Below are positions 52,364 to 60,790 of a DNA stretch of 64,000 nt, piece by piece. Within the stretch, counting starts at the first letter, position 1; each line of letters starts with the position of its first letter. Source of the DNA: Pseudonocardia halophobica (GTDB lineage Bacteria > Actinomycetota > Actinomycetes > Mycobacteriales > Pseudonocardiaceae); the NCBI RefSeq assembly GCF_027922425.1, contig NZ_BSFQ01000002.1, forward strand, positions 372,001 to 436,000. The letters are read 5' to 3'. Both the position numbers and the translations under genes were made by a program. The notes under the pieces are model-generated. The model was given only the letters and a program-made list of their open reading frames with translations, was not told the DNA's origin and ran no database searches.

Positions 52364-52963
52364 GTGGTCGCGTGCGGGGCGCTCGCCCGCCACGTCGCCG
52401 ACGTCGCCGGGCGTCGCGGCTGGCCCGTCGACGTCGTCCCGCTGCCCCCGCTGCTGCACAACCGGCCCGAGCGGATCGCCGCCGCCGTCGAGCGCGAGCT
52501 GGCGCGCCTCCGCCCGCGGTACGCGCGCGTCGCCGTCGGCTACGCGGACTGCGGAACCTACGGGGCGCTCGACGACGTGTGCGCCCGCTGGGCGGTGCCC
52601 CGGCTGGCCGGCCCGGACTGCTACTCGGTCTTCGCCGGCGCCGAGCGGATGCGGACGGTGCTCGAGGACGAACCCGGCACCTATGTGCTGACGGACTACC
52701 TGGTGGCGTCCTTCACGCGCTCGGTCGTCGTCGAGCTCGGTCTGGACCGGTACCCGGAGCTGCGCGACGACTACTTCGGCCACTACCGGCGCGTCGTCTG
52801 GCTCGCCCAGCACCCGACCCCCGGCCTCCGCGCGGCAGCGGCGCGGGCGGCCGACGTCCTCGGTCTGCCGGTGGAGGAGGTCGTCGTCGGCGACGTGCTC
52901 CTTGAGCGGGCGGTCGGGCAACTGGTGGCGCACACCGCACCCGGTCGGACCGGCCGCCCCTAG
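52364..52963 (+). CDS. DUF1638 protein linked to the corrinoid operon
   Basis: A roughly 199-residue DUF1638 protein: VACGALARHV at the start, then LPPLLHNRPERIAAAVEREL, VAVGYADCGTYGALDDVCAR and LAGPDCYSVFAGAERM. Cys residues in VACG, ADCGTYG and GPDCYS could bind metal or a cofactor. Homologues commonly accompany corrinoid methyltransferase genes, so a maturation or methyl-transfer support role is likely (inference). The start is uncertain; the only in-frame GTG is used, and the coding frame extends slightly upstream without a start codon. Its TAG stop shares the CTAG tetranucleotide with the convergent gene. Confidence 0.75.
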   Translation: MVACGALARHVADVAGRRGWPVDVVPLPPLLHNRPERIAAAVERELARLRPRYARVAVGYADCGTYGALDDVCARWAVPRLAGPDCYSVFAGAERMRTVLEDEPGTYVLTDYLVASFTRSVVVELGLDRYPELRDDYFGHYRRVVWLAQHPTPGLRAAAARAADVLGLPVEEVVVGDVLLERAVGQLVAHTAPGRTGRP

Positions 52964-53802
52964 CTCGCCTCGCGCAGGGGCAGGGAGGGCCCGACCACCA
53001 CGGCCTCGACCGTGAACCGCACCCCGCGGCCCTCGTCCTGCCAGTCGACCTCCGCCACGCCGGACAGGTGCACGGTGGCGCCCGTGGCGAAGTCGACGAA
53101 GACCAGCGCGGCGGCGGGATCGACGGCGATGTTGCCCAGGCTGTTGAACATGTTGTTGCCCGGGAGGTCCGGCCACCACAGCGTCCGCTCGTCCTCGACG
53201 GCGACCCGGCCGCCGCGGTGGGAGGCGTCCGCACCGCGGGTGGGGTGGCTGGTGCCGAGCAGGAACGTGTCGGCGCGGCGGATCAGGTCGACGTCGGCCG
53301 GGGCGAGGGCCGCACCGCGGCGGACCGTCGCGGGACCGGCGGCGGGTGCGGGTTCGAGGTCGCGCGGGTGGATGAACCGGGGGCAGTTGCCGTAGGCCTG
53401 GTCCACCTGGACGGCGAGTTCCCGGTCGTCCGCGCTGGTCAGCCGGCCGTTGATCCGGAGCCTGCGCCGCCGGGCGGGATCCAGGGCGAGCATGCCGATC
53501 TGCTGCCCGGCAGCGAGCCCCTCGAGGGGATCGCCGGGTGGGGGCACGGCGTGGACGAGCAGGTCGGCGGGCCCGCGGACGTCGACGAATCCGGGTGGCC
53601 CCGCCAGGGGCGTGATCCACAGCCGGTCGGTCCGGTCGCGGGCGGTGATCGCGAGGAACGTGCGCTCGGCGAGGAACCGGGCGGCGCCGCCGCGGAGGTC
53701 GGCGGCGTCGAGCATCCCGACGAGGCGCGCGGCGTCGTGGACGACGCCGGCACGGCGCTGCACGGCGAGCTCGCCCGGGTGGAACCCCTTCTCGTCGTCC
53801 AC
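52960..53802 (-). CDS. Pyridoxamine 5'-phosphate oxidase-family flavin-binding protein
   Basis: A 280-residue PPOX-fold protein with an N-terminal HPGELAVQRRAGVVHDAARL stretch and a split-barrel core (FLAITARDRTDRLWITPLAG, ALDPARRRRLRINGRL). A second half repeats the barrel idea: FLLGTSHPTRGADASHRGG and NNMFNSLGNIAVDPAAALVF. This two-part architecture is found in actinobacterial flavin/F420-binding proteins of unknown role. GTG at 53802 is preferred because AGGAG lies 5 bases upstream. It is divergent from the CGNR gene. Confidence 0.82.
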   Translation of the reverse strand: MDDEKGFHPGELAVQRRAGVVHDAARLVGMLDAADLRGGAARFLAERTFLAITARDRTDRLWITPLAGPPGFVDVRGPADLLVHAVPPPGDPLEGLAAGQQIGMLALDPARRRRLRINGRLTSADDRELAVQVDQAYGNCPRFIHPRDLEPAPAAGPATVRRGAALAPADVDLIRRADTFLLGTSHPTRGADASHRGGRVAVEDERTLWWPDLPGNNMFNSLGNIAVDPAAALVFVDFATGATVHLSGVAEVDWQDEGRGVRFTVEAVVVGPSLPLREAS

Positions 53803-53832
53803 GACCACTCCTAACGGCTTATCTGCTTCGGA

Positions 53833-53901
53833 CCATTAGGCAGGTTGCCAGGTTCTCGCCCCGAATGCAATGGATGACGGGGTTCTTGCCCATTAGGTAG
53901 G
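53833..53901. promoter_or_regulatory. Pair of CCATTAGG direct repeats in the PPOX/CGNR divergent region
   Basis: CCATTAGGCAGG at 53833-53844 and CCATTAGGTAGG at 53890-53901 share 11 of 12 bases, 57 bp apart (centre to centre). One lies near each gene start, as expected for an autoregulated divergent pair controlled by the CGNR protein. Confidence 0.5.
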
Positions 53902-53909
53902 GTCCGGAC

Positions 53910-54500
53910 ATGGACCTCGACGCGCCGGGCACCTCCGCGCCGCTGCTCGGTGAGCCCACGCCCGTCGAGCTGATGAACACCGTGTGGGCCGACCGCGCCG
54001 GGGTCCACGACGCCCTCGCGACGCCCGACGAGGCGGTCGCCTGGCTGCGCAGGGTCCTCCCGGACCCGCCGGTTCCCGATCCGGACCGGTTGCGGCTGGT
54101 CCGGGACGCCCTGCGCCGGCTCGCCGCCGAACGGACCGGCGATCCGCGCCCGTCCGCCGGGTCCGCCGTCCCCACCCGCGCCGACGCGCTCCGCGTGCTC
54201 GACGAGGCGTGCGCCGCCGCCCCGACGTGGTCCTCGCTGCGCTGGGAGCCGGGCGAGGAACCCCGCCGCGAGGTCCGCAGCGACGCCGCCGGGGACCGGG
54301 TGCTCATCGCCGGGCTCGCCGAGCAGGCCGTCCGCTTCTTCGCCGGAGAGGAGGCGGCGGAGCTTCGGGCCTGCCTCGCCCCCGGCTGCGTCCTCTACTT
54401 CGTCCGCCACCACCCCCGCCGGGAGTGGTGCTCCGCGGGCTGCGGCAACCGCGCCCGCGTCGCCCGCCACTACCGGCGCCGGCGCCCGACATCCGACTAG
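53910..54500 (+). CDS. CGNR zinc-finger regulator (ABATE domain)
   Basis: A 196-residue protein. The N-terminal ABATE-type stress-sensing domain (LLGEPTPVELMNTVWADRAG, residues about 12-31) is followed by a C-terminal zinc finger with CLAPGCVLYF and WCSAGCGNRARVARHY (residues about 154-188), containing the CGNR signature. Such proteins are putative transcription factors. It sits directly downstream of the CCATTAGG repeats and is divergent from the PPOX-family gene, its likely target. A terminator hairpin follows. Confidence 0.87.
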   Translation: MDLDAPGTSAPLLGEPTPVELMNTVWADRAGVHDALATPDEAVAWLRRVLPDPPVPDPDRLRLVRDALRRLAAERTGDPRPSAGSAVPTRADALRVLDEACAAAPTWSSLRWEPGEEPRREVRSDAAGDRVLIAGLAEQAVRFFAGEEAAELRACLAPGCVLYFVRHHPRREWCSAGCGNRARVARHYRRRRPTSD

Positions 54501-54509
54501 AACCGCGGA

Positions 54510-54533
54510 GGCGCGACGGGCTCCCGTCGCGCC
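54510..54533 (+). terminator. Terminator hairpin after the CGNR gene
   Basis: A perfect 11-bp stem (54510-54520 with 54523-54533) closed by a 2-base loop begins 10 bases after the stop codon; there is no T tract. Confidence 0.65.
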
Positions 54534-54683
54534 CCCGGGTGGGGGTGGTCGGTACGGTGGGTCGTGACACATGTTGACCCCCCTCGGGGTGGTTCGGCAC
54601 GTGCTTCCCCCGACCTGGCTTGACACCTGTCCGGGCCCGTCGTGATCGTGAGGCAGCCTCATCGTGGAGTGCCGGAGGAGCCC

Positions 54684-57305
54684 TTGAACGCCGACGAGTG
54701 GAGCGAGATCCATCGCCTCTACGCGGCCGGCATGTCGATCAAGGGCATGGCCGCCCACCTCGGGATGTCCCGCAACACGATCCGGCGGGCGCTGTCGTTC
54801 GACGCCCCGCCGCCGGACCACCGTCCCGGCCGCGGGTCGGTGACCGACGCCTACGCCGAACAGATCCGCTCCCTGCTCGCCGACGAGCCCGGCCTGACGA
54901 TCACGCAGATCGGGCAGCGGATCGGGTGGGAGCGCTCGCGCACGACGCTCGCCAAGCGCGTCGACCGGGAGCGACAGACGGTGGGCGGCACGGCCGGCCC
55001 GCTCCCGCGGACGGGCAGCGCGGTGCCGGAGTTCGCCACGGAGTTCATCGGGCGGCGCGCCGAGCTCCGCGAGCTGCGGGAGCTGCTGGGCGGCCACCGG
55101 CTGGTCACCGTGATCGGGGTCGGCGGGGTCGGGAAGACCAGGCTCGCCGCCCAGACCGCGGTGGAGCTGCGCCGCGCCTTCGCCGACGGCGTCCGCGTCG
55201 TCGAGCTCGCGTCCCTGCGCAACCCGGCGCTGTTGCCGCAGGCGGTGTTCGACGGGCTCGGGATCGCGCACCGCGACCAGCCGGACCGCTCGGCCGTCGA
55301 CGCGCTCGTGGAGCACGTGCGCACCCGGCACATGCTGATCGTGCTGGACAACTGCGAGCACGTACTGGAGGCGGCGGCGCGGTTCGTCGACGACGTCCTC
55401 CACGCCACCTCCCGCGTCCACTTCCTCGCCACCAGCCGTGAGGTCCTCAACCTGCCGGGGGAGCGGATCAGCGTCCTGAACCCCCTGTCGACGGCGGGCG
55501 ACCGGACGCCGGCGATCGCCCTGTTCGAGAGCAGGGCCCGGGACGTCCTGCCGGGCTTCACCGTCGACGACACCAACCGGGACGCGGTGCGGCGGGTGTG
55601 CGAGCGGCTCGACGGCCTGCCGCTGGCGATCGAGCTGGCCTGCGCGCGGCTGCGGGTCCTGTCCGTCCACGAGCTCGCCGAGCGCCTGTCGGACAGCGTG
55701 GACCTGCTCTCCACCCGGGGACGGGGCGGGGCGGAACGGCACCAGAGCCTGCAGGCCGCGATGTCCTGGAGCCACGAGCTGTGCACCCGCGAGCAGCAGC
55801 TCCTGTGGGCCCGGGTCTCGATCTTCGCGGGGGGCTTCGACACGCGGGCGGCGGAGGCCGTCTGCGCCGACGAGGCGCTGCCGGCGGGGTCCGTCCTGGA
55901 CTGCCTGTACGACCTCGTGGGCAAGTCGATCCTGCAGCGCGAGGAGTCCCGAGGGCGCGTCCGCTTCCGGATCCTCGAGACGATCCGCGAGTTCGGCCAG
56001 GCCATGCTGTCGCCGGAGGAGAGCGAGCGGCTGCACCGACGGCACCTCGAGTGGTGCGCCGGACTGGTCACCGAGTCCGTCCGGTCCTGGTTCAGCGACG
56101 AGCAGTTCGAGATCTCCGAGCGCCTGCGCGCCAACCTGGCCAACGTCCGCAAGGCGCTCGAGACCGCGCTCGCCCTCCCGGCCGACGCGCACGGCCCGTC
56201 GGCGGCCGAGCTCGTGTCCGCCCCGTGGTTCCTCTGGGCCTGCGGGCTCTCCGCCCGCGAGCACGCCATGTGGCTCGGCCGGGTGCTGGAGCGGGAGGAC
56301 CTGGGCCCGGCCCGGCGGGCCGCCGCACTCGGCACGCTCGGCCTGGTGCGGACGATGCAGGGCTACCGGTCGGCGGCCGAGCCGGTCGTCGCCGAGGCGC
56401 TCGAGCTCGCGCGCCGGGCCGGGGACGTCCCGGCCACCGCCTTCGCCCTCGACGCGCAGGGGCTGGGCGCCTTCTTCGACGGGGACCACCGGCGGGCCGA
56501 GACGCTGCTGACGGAGTCGCTCGCGCTCTACGAGAGCCGTCCCGACGTGCGCGGCGACCTGTCCTGCGCCGTGCAGGTGCACCTCGGGATGCTGCTCTGC
56601 TTCGACGGCCGGACCAGCGAGGCCCGGCGGTACTTCGACGACGTGCGCCGCCGCTGCGAGCAGGTCGGCGAGCGGTGGATGCTGTCCTACGCCGTGTTCG
56701 GCCAGGGGCTGGTCGCGGTGACCGAGGAGCGCTACCCGGAGGCGATCGAGCTGGCCCGCGCCAGCCTGTGCCTCAAGCGGGACTTCGAGGACTCGGTGGG
56801 CACCCCGCTCGCCGTCGAGCTGCTCGGCTGGGCGGAGGCCGGCGCGGGGTCGGCGGCCCGCTCGGCCGCCCTCGTCGGGGCCGCGTCGGTGCTCTGGCGT
56901 GCCTTCGGCCAGCAGCTCTACGGCTCGGCGCAGTGGATGGCCCGGCGGGACCGGTTCGCGCTGCGCGCCCGCTCCGAGCTCGGCAACGCGGCCTACGCGG
57001 CCGGCACGCGGCGGGGCGCGGCGATGGGCATGACCGAACTGCTCGACCTCGCCCTCGACCGGTCCGCCCCGGACGTGCCGGAGGGCGAGATCGAGCTGGT
57101 CGCCGTCCTGTCACCCCGGGAGCGCGAGGTGGCCCGCCACCTCGCCGCCGGTCTCACCAACCGGCAGATCGCCGCCGCCCTGGTGCTGTCGCACCGCACG
57201 GTGGAGGGCCACGTCGAGCACATCCTGCAGAAGCTGGGGCTGCAGAACCGCAACCAGGTCGCGGTCGCCCTCGCCGCGGCCCGCACCACCGCCCCCACGG
57301 GGTGA
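54684..57305 (+). CDS. LuxR-type regulator with STAND ATPase and IS21-like N-terminal helix-turn-helix
   Basis: An 873-residue multidomain regulator. Residues about 1-95 resemble the helix-turn-helix start of IS21 IstA transposases (WSEIHRLYAAGMSIKGMAAH, MSRNTIRRAL, and a second helical unit ITQIGQRIGWERSRTTL). A STAND/NB-ARC ATPase follows (Walker A GVGGVGKTRL near residue 150, Walker B LIVLDNCEHV near 220), then TPR-like helices at about 490-760 and a C-terminal LuxR helix-turn-helix (LSPREREVARHLAAGLTNRQ, about 808-870). The TTG start is preferred because GGAGGAG lies just before it; a GTG at 54642 is the alternative. It is encoded just before the flavoprotein cluster. Confidence 0.88.
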   Translation: MNADEWSEIHRLYAAGMSIKGMAAHLGMSRNTIRRALSFDAPPPDHRPGRGSVTDAYAEQIRSLLADEPGLTITQIGQRIGWERSRTTLAKRVDRERQTVGGTAGPLPRTGSAVPEFATEFIGRRAELRELRELLGGHRLVTVIGVGGVGKTRLAAQTAVELRRAFADGVRVVELASLRNPALLPQAVFDGLGIAHRDQPDRSAVDALVEHVRTRHMLIVLDNCEHVLEAAARFVDDVLHATSRVHFLATSREVLNLPGERISVLNPLSTAGDRTPAIALFESRARDVLPGFTVDDTNRDAVRRVCERLDGLPLAIELACARLRVLSVHELAERLSDSVDLLSTRGRGGAERHQSLQAAMSWSHELCTREQQLLWARVSIFAGGFDTRAAEAVCADEALPAGSVLDCLYDLVGKSILQREESRGRVRFRILETIREFGQAMLSPEESERLHRRHLEWCAGLVTESVRSWFSDEQFEISERLRANLANVRKALETALALPADAHGPSAAELVSAPWFLWACGLSAREHAMWLGRVLEREDLGPARRAAALGTLGLVRTMQGYRSAAEPVVAEALELARRAGDVPATAFALDAQGLGAFFDGDHRRAETLLTESLALYESRPDVRGDLSCAVQVHLGMLLCFDGRTSEARRYFDDVRRRCEQVGERWMLSYAVFGQGLVAVTEERYPEAIELARASLCLKRDFEDSVGTPLAVELLGWAEAGAGSAARSAALVGAASVLWRAFGQQLYGSAQWMARRDRFALRARSELGNAAYAAGTRRGAAMGMTELLDLALDRSAPDVPEGEIELVAVLSPREREVARHLAAGLTNRQIAAALVLSHRTVEGHVEHILQKLGLQNRNQVAVALAAARTTAPTG

Positions 57306-57316
57306 CCGGAGGGTGA

Positions 57317-57336
57317 CCACGTGGCGGACCACGTGG
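57317..57336. promoter_or_regulatory. Double CCACGTGG operator upstream of the flavoprotein operon
   Basis: Two perfect 8-bp palindromes (57317-57324 and 57329-57336) sit exactly 12 bp apart within the 112-bp gap before the flavoprotein gene. Each lies in a copy of GACCACGTGG. Tandem spacing close to one helical turn fits cooperative binding. Confidence 0.55.
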
Positions 57337-57417
57337 TTCCCCGGGTACGCCCGCGGCCGCACGTCGGCATCGTGATCCACGTCCTCAGCGACGTGCGACC
57401 AACGGAGGCCGACACCC

Positions 57418-58629
57418 ATGACACAGACCCTCGAGAGGCCCGGCAACGCGGAGACGGGGCCCGACGTCGACTACGTCGCCCTCGCCCGCAGCATCAAGCC
57501 GGTCATCGACGCCGAGGCGGACACGATGGAGGCCGGCGCCACCATCACGAAGCCCGTCGTCGACGCGATCGCCGAGAACGGCCTGTTCTGGCTGCTCGTG
57601 CCGCGCGAGTACGGCGGGGCCGGGCAGGACATCGTGACCTCGCTGAAGGTTGTCGAGGAGCTTTCCCGCGCCGACGGTTCCGTCGGCTGGGCCTTCATGG
57701 CCAACGCCTTCTCGACCGGCGTCGCGGTCGGCTTCTTCTCGCCCGAGGGTGCCGAGGAGATGTACGCGGGGGCGGACAAGGCCATCACCGCGGGCATGAT
57801 CCTGCCGACCGGCACCGGTGTGCGGGTCGACGGCGGCTACGAGGTCACCGGCACCTACGGCTTCGGCAGCGGCTCGCACCACGCGTCCTGGATCGGCGCC
57901 GGCTTCGTCGTCCTCGGTGAGGACGGCAACCCGGAGATGAACGGCCCAGAGGACAACCCGGTCCCGGTCTGCCGGATCGCCTTCGTGCCGCGCGAGAAGG
58001 TCGAGTTCCTCGGCGGCTGGAACGTGATGGGCATGGCCGCCACGGGCAGCGACAACTACAAGGTCGAGAAGCTGTTCGTGCCCGAGGCGCACACGATGGA
58101 CACCTTCTCCACCGAGCCGGTCCGCCCCGAGGCCGTCTACAAGCTGGGCATGCTCGGCATCGGCGTCGGCGGGCACGCCCCGGTGGCGCTCGGCATCGCG
58201 CAGCGCGCCCTGGAGGAGATCGCCCAGATCACCGCCGACAAGAAACGCCCCGGCTACCCGACGGTCGTCGGCGACTCGGAGATGTTCCGCCGCGGGTTCG
58301 TGGAGCACGAGGCGCTGCTGCAGGCCGCCCGCCTGTACGTCTACCAGGCCCACGCCGACGCCGAGGCCGCCGCGGCCGCGGGCACCATCACCGACGAGCA
58401 CCGCGCTCGCCTGCGCCAGGCCGCGACCTGGGTGCAGAAGGTCGCCCAGGACGTCGTGACCTGGGCCTACAACTGGGGCGGCTCCGCCTCGATCCGCAAC
58501 CCCAGCGTGCTGGGTCGCTGCCTGCGCGACATCTCCGTGGGCGCGCAGCACATGCTCGTCGAGCCGATGACCCTGGTCGAGGCCTCGGCCCCGATCATCG
58601 CCGGCTACCTGAAGAAGGAGAACGCCTGA
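57418..58629 (+). CDS. Acyl-CoA dehydrogenase-fold flavoprotein (HsaA/monooxygenase-like)
   Basis: A 403-residue flavoprotein. The N-terminal helical domain includes AIAENGLFWLLVPREYGGAG (residues about 51-70), the beta domain TGTYGFGSGSHHASWIGAGF (about 144-163) and the C-terminal four-helix bundle RLRQAATWVQKVAQDVVTWA. GSHHASW and the absence of an evident acyl-CoA catalytic Glu fit the group of flavin-dependent monooxygenases related to HsaA/HpaH rather than a true fatty-acyl-CoA dehydrogenase. It starts at ATG after GGAGG and overlaps the next gene by one base (TGATG). Confidence 0.82.
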   Translation: MTQTLERPGNAETGPDVDYVALARSIKPVIDAEADTMEAGATITKPVVDAIAENGLFWLLVPREYGGAGQDIVTSLKVVEELSRADGSVGWAFMANAFSTGVAVGFFSPEGAEEMYAGADKAITAGMILPTGTGVRVDGGYEVTGTYGFGSGSHHASWIGAGFVVLGEDGNPEMNGPEDNPVPVCRIAFVPREKVEFLGGWNVMGMAATGSDNYKVEKLFVPEAHTMDTFSTEPVRPEAVYKLGMLGIGVGGHAPVALGIAQRALEEIAQITADKKRPGYPTVVGDSEMFRRGFVEHEALLQAARLYVYQAHADAEAAAAAGTITDEHRARLRQAATWVQKVAQDVVTWAYNWGGSASIRNPSVLGRCLRDISVGAQHMLVEPMTLVEASAPIIAGYLKKENA

Positions 58630-59027
58630 TGTCCAACCCCGGGGACAACTCTGCCAAGCTCACCGAGGCCTTCGCCGCCGCCGACAAGGGCGACGCGAGC
58701 CTGCTGGTGGACCTCTACGCCGACGACATGACCTGGGCCGGGTTCCAGGCCGACGGCACCCAGACCGTCTTCACCAAGGGCCGGTTTCTGGAGGCCTTCG
58801 GCATCCTCGCCGAGCTCGACGAGGCGAAGAACGAGGTGATCCGCACGGAGGAGACCCCCGAGGGTCTCGTGATCGCCTGGATCCGTGCCTACCGGCGCAA
58901 GGGTGACGACGTCCTGGACTTCACCCTGGTCATGACCCACCAGTTCGTCGACGGCAAGGTCGCCCGCGGCGCCGACATGTGCCCGCCGAGCTTCGGCGAG
59001 TACTGGAAGCGGCTGGGCCTCGCCTGA
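58629..59027 (+). CDS. NTF2/SnoaL-like small protein
   Basis: A 132-residue single-domain protein of the NTF2-like superfamily: LTEAFAAADKGDASLLVDLY, ADDMTWAGFQADGTQTVFTK and LVIAWIRAYRRKGDDVLDFT. Such proteins serve as isomerases, cyclases or hydratases, or as binding partners of oxygenases. It overlaps both neighbours by one or a few bases, so it is part of the flavoprotein operon and probably acts on the same compound. A second NTF2-like gene is at 61537. Confidence 0.8.
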   Translation: MSNPGDNSAKLTEAFAAADKGDASLLVDLYADDMTWAGFQADGTQTVFTKGRFLEAFGILAELDEAKNEVIRTEETPEGLVIAWIRAYRRKGDDVLDFTLVMTHQFVDGKVARGADMCPPSFGEYWKRLGLA

Positions 59028-59863
59028 TGGGACAGCTGGACGGCAAGGTCGCCCTGGTCACCGGTGCGGCCCGCGGGCAGGGCCGGTCCCACGCGATCCG
59101 GCTCGCGGAGGAGGGCGCGGACGTCATCGCGATCGACGTGTGCGCCCCGGTGGAGACCGTGCAGTACCGCGGTGCCACCACCGCCGAGCTCGACGAGACC
59201 GCCGCGGAGATCGAGAAGCTCGACCGCCGCGTCGTCACCAGGCAGGCGGACGTCCGCGACCTCGCGGCGCTGCAGTCGGCGGTGGCCGACGGCGTCGCGG
59301 AGCTCGGCAGGCTCGACGTCGTGGTGGCCAACGCGGGCATCTTCACCACCGCTCCGGTGCACGAGCTGACCGAAGAGCAGTGGGACACCATGATCGACAT
59401 CAACCTGACGGGCGTGTGGAAGACCGTCAAGGCCACCGTGCCGCTGCTGATCGAGCAGGGCAGCGGCGGGTCGATCGTGCTGATCAGCTCCACCGGCGGC
59501 ACGCAGGGCTTCCCCAACTTCGCGCACTACGTCGCGGCCAAGCACGGCGTCATCGGGCTCGCCCGCACGATGGCGAACGAGCTGGGACAGCACAGCATCC
59601 GGGTCAACGCCGTGCAGCCGACCTCGGTGCTCACGGACATGATCGACCACGAGGGCATGTACCGGCTGTTCCGGCCGGACCTGGAGCACCCCACGCGCGA
59701 GGACTTCCGCGAGGCGCTGCTGAGCGGGATGAACATCCTCCCGACGCCGTGGGTGGAGCCGCGCGACATCAGCAACGCGGTGGCCTGGCTCGCCTCCGAC
59801 CAGTCCCGGTTCGTCACCGGGACGACCGTGCCGGTGGACGCCGGCGCGCTGCAGAAGATGTGA
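59027..59863 (+). CDS. Mycofactocin-type short-chain dehydrogenase
   Basis: A 278-residue SDR with VALVTGAARGQGRSHAIRLA (residues about 7-26), IDVCAPV, the extra segment ETAAEIEKLDRRVVTRQADV typical of mycofactocin-coupled SDRs, NAG near residue 98, Ser in LISSTGG and YVAAK (about residue 166). These SDRs hold NAD(H) tightly and pass electrons to the redox peptide mycofactocin rather than free NAD. ATG overlaps the stop of the NTF2 gene. A strong hairpin follows. Confidence 0.88.
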   Translation: MGQLDGKVALVTGAARGQGRSHAIRLAEEGADVIAIDVCAPVETVQYRGATTAELDETAAEIEKLDRRVVTRQADVRDLAALQSAVADGVAELGRLDVVVANAGIFTTAPVHELTEEQWDTMIDINLTGVWKTVKATVPLLIEQGSGGSIVLISSTGGTQGFPNFAHYVAAKHGVIGLARTMANELGQHSIRVNAVQPTSVLTDMIDHEGMYRLFRPDLEHPTREDFREALLSGMNILPTPWVEPRDISNAVAWLASDQSRFVTGTTVPVDAGALQKM

Positions 59864-59867
59864 CATC

Positions 59868-59903
59868 CCGGGCCGGGGCCGTGAGCGCACGGCCCCGGCC
59901 CGG
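59868..59903 (+). terminator. Terminator hairpin between two SDR genes
   Basis: A perfect 16-bp GC-rich stem (59868-59883 with 59888-59903) and a 4-base AGCG loop begins 4 bases after the stop of the first SDR. It separates this SDR from the following co-oriented one and may attenuate read-through. Confidence 0.75.
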
Positions 59904-59932
59904 TGACCTGTGTCGTTCAGGAAGGAACGAAC

Positions 59933-60745
59933 ATGGCAGGACGCGTAGAAGGAAAGGTCGCCCTGGTCACCGGCGCGGCCCGCGGCCAGGGCCGGGCGCA
60001 CGCGGTGCGGCTGGCCGAGGAGGGCGCGGACATCGTGGCGGTGGACGTCTGCGCCGACCTGAACGTCCCGTACCCGTCCTCCACCCCGGAGGACCTCGCC
60101 GAGACCGTGGCGCTCGTCGAGAAGCTGGACCGGCGGATCGTCTCCGCACAGGTGGACATCCGTGACCTGAGCGGGCTGAGGTCCGCCGTGGACGGTGCGG
60201 TGGCCGAGCTCGGGCGCCTGGACGTCGTGGTGGCCAACGCCGGGATCTGCGTGCCGGCGATGTGGGACCGGGTCACCCCGGAGCTGTTCGAGTACCACCA
60301 GAGCGTCAACGTCACGGGTACGTGGAACACCGTGATGGTCGCGGCGCCCCACCTGGTCGCCGCGGGCGGCGGCTCGGTGATCATCACCAGCTCGGCCGCC
60401 GGGATCACCGTGCAGCCCTTCCTCGTGCCCTACACGACCAGCAAGTTCGCGGTCCGGGGCATGGCGAAGGCGTTCGCCGTGGAGCTGGGCGAGCACGGCA
60501 TCCGGGTCAACAGCGTGCACCCGTGCGCCGTGCAGACCCCGATGGGCGGCGGCGGCGTGCTCGGCATCATCGGCGAGGCCCTCGAGGCGCACCCGAACCT
60601 CGGCGGGATGTTCACCAACATCCTGCCGCTGGAGCAGGCCGAGCCGCGGGACATCGCGAACACGGTGCTGTTCCTGGCCTCGGACGAGTCCCGCTTCATG
60701 ACCGCGCACGAGCTGTCGCCGGACGCGGGGGTCACCGAGTACTGA
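59933..60745 (+). CDS. Mycofactocin-type short-chain dehydrogenase
   Basis: A 270-residue paralogue of its upstream neighbour. VALVTGAARGQGRAHAVRLA, VDVCADLNV, the same inserted segment (VALVEKLDRRIVSAQVDIRD), NAG near residue 102, Ser in ITSSAAG and YTTSK near residue 165 are present. The ATG follows GGAAGGAACGAAC. The mycofactocin biosynthesis genes themselves are not in the window. Two related SDRs in one cluster suggest successive alcohol oxidations. Confidence 0.88.
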   Translation: MAGRVEGKVALVTGAARGQGRAHAVRLAEEGADIVAVDVCADLNVPYPSSTPEDLAETVALVEKLDRRIVSAQVDIRDLSGLRSAVDGAVAELGRLDVVVANAGICVPAMWDRVTPELFEYHQSVNVTGTWNTVMVAAPHLVAAGGGSVIITSSAAGITVQPFLVPYTTSKFAVRGMAKAFAVELGEHGIRVNSVHPCAVQTPMGGGGVLGIIGEALEAHPNLGGMFTNILPLEQAEPRDIANTVLFLASDESRFMTAHELSPDAGVTEY

Positions 60746-60790
60746 TCGGTTACGCTGCGGGACCCCTGGCAGCGTGGGAGGTGCCCGGAG

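Noticed and set aside
54684..54970. Insertion sequence (IS21 istA fragment)
   Set aside because: The IstA-like segment is in frame with a STAND ATPase and LuxR domain; no DDE transposase domain, istB or terminal inverted repeats were seen.
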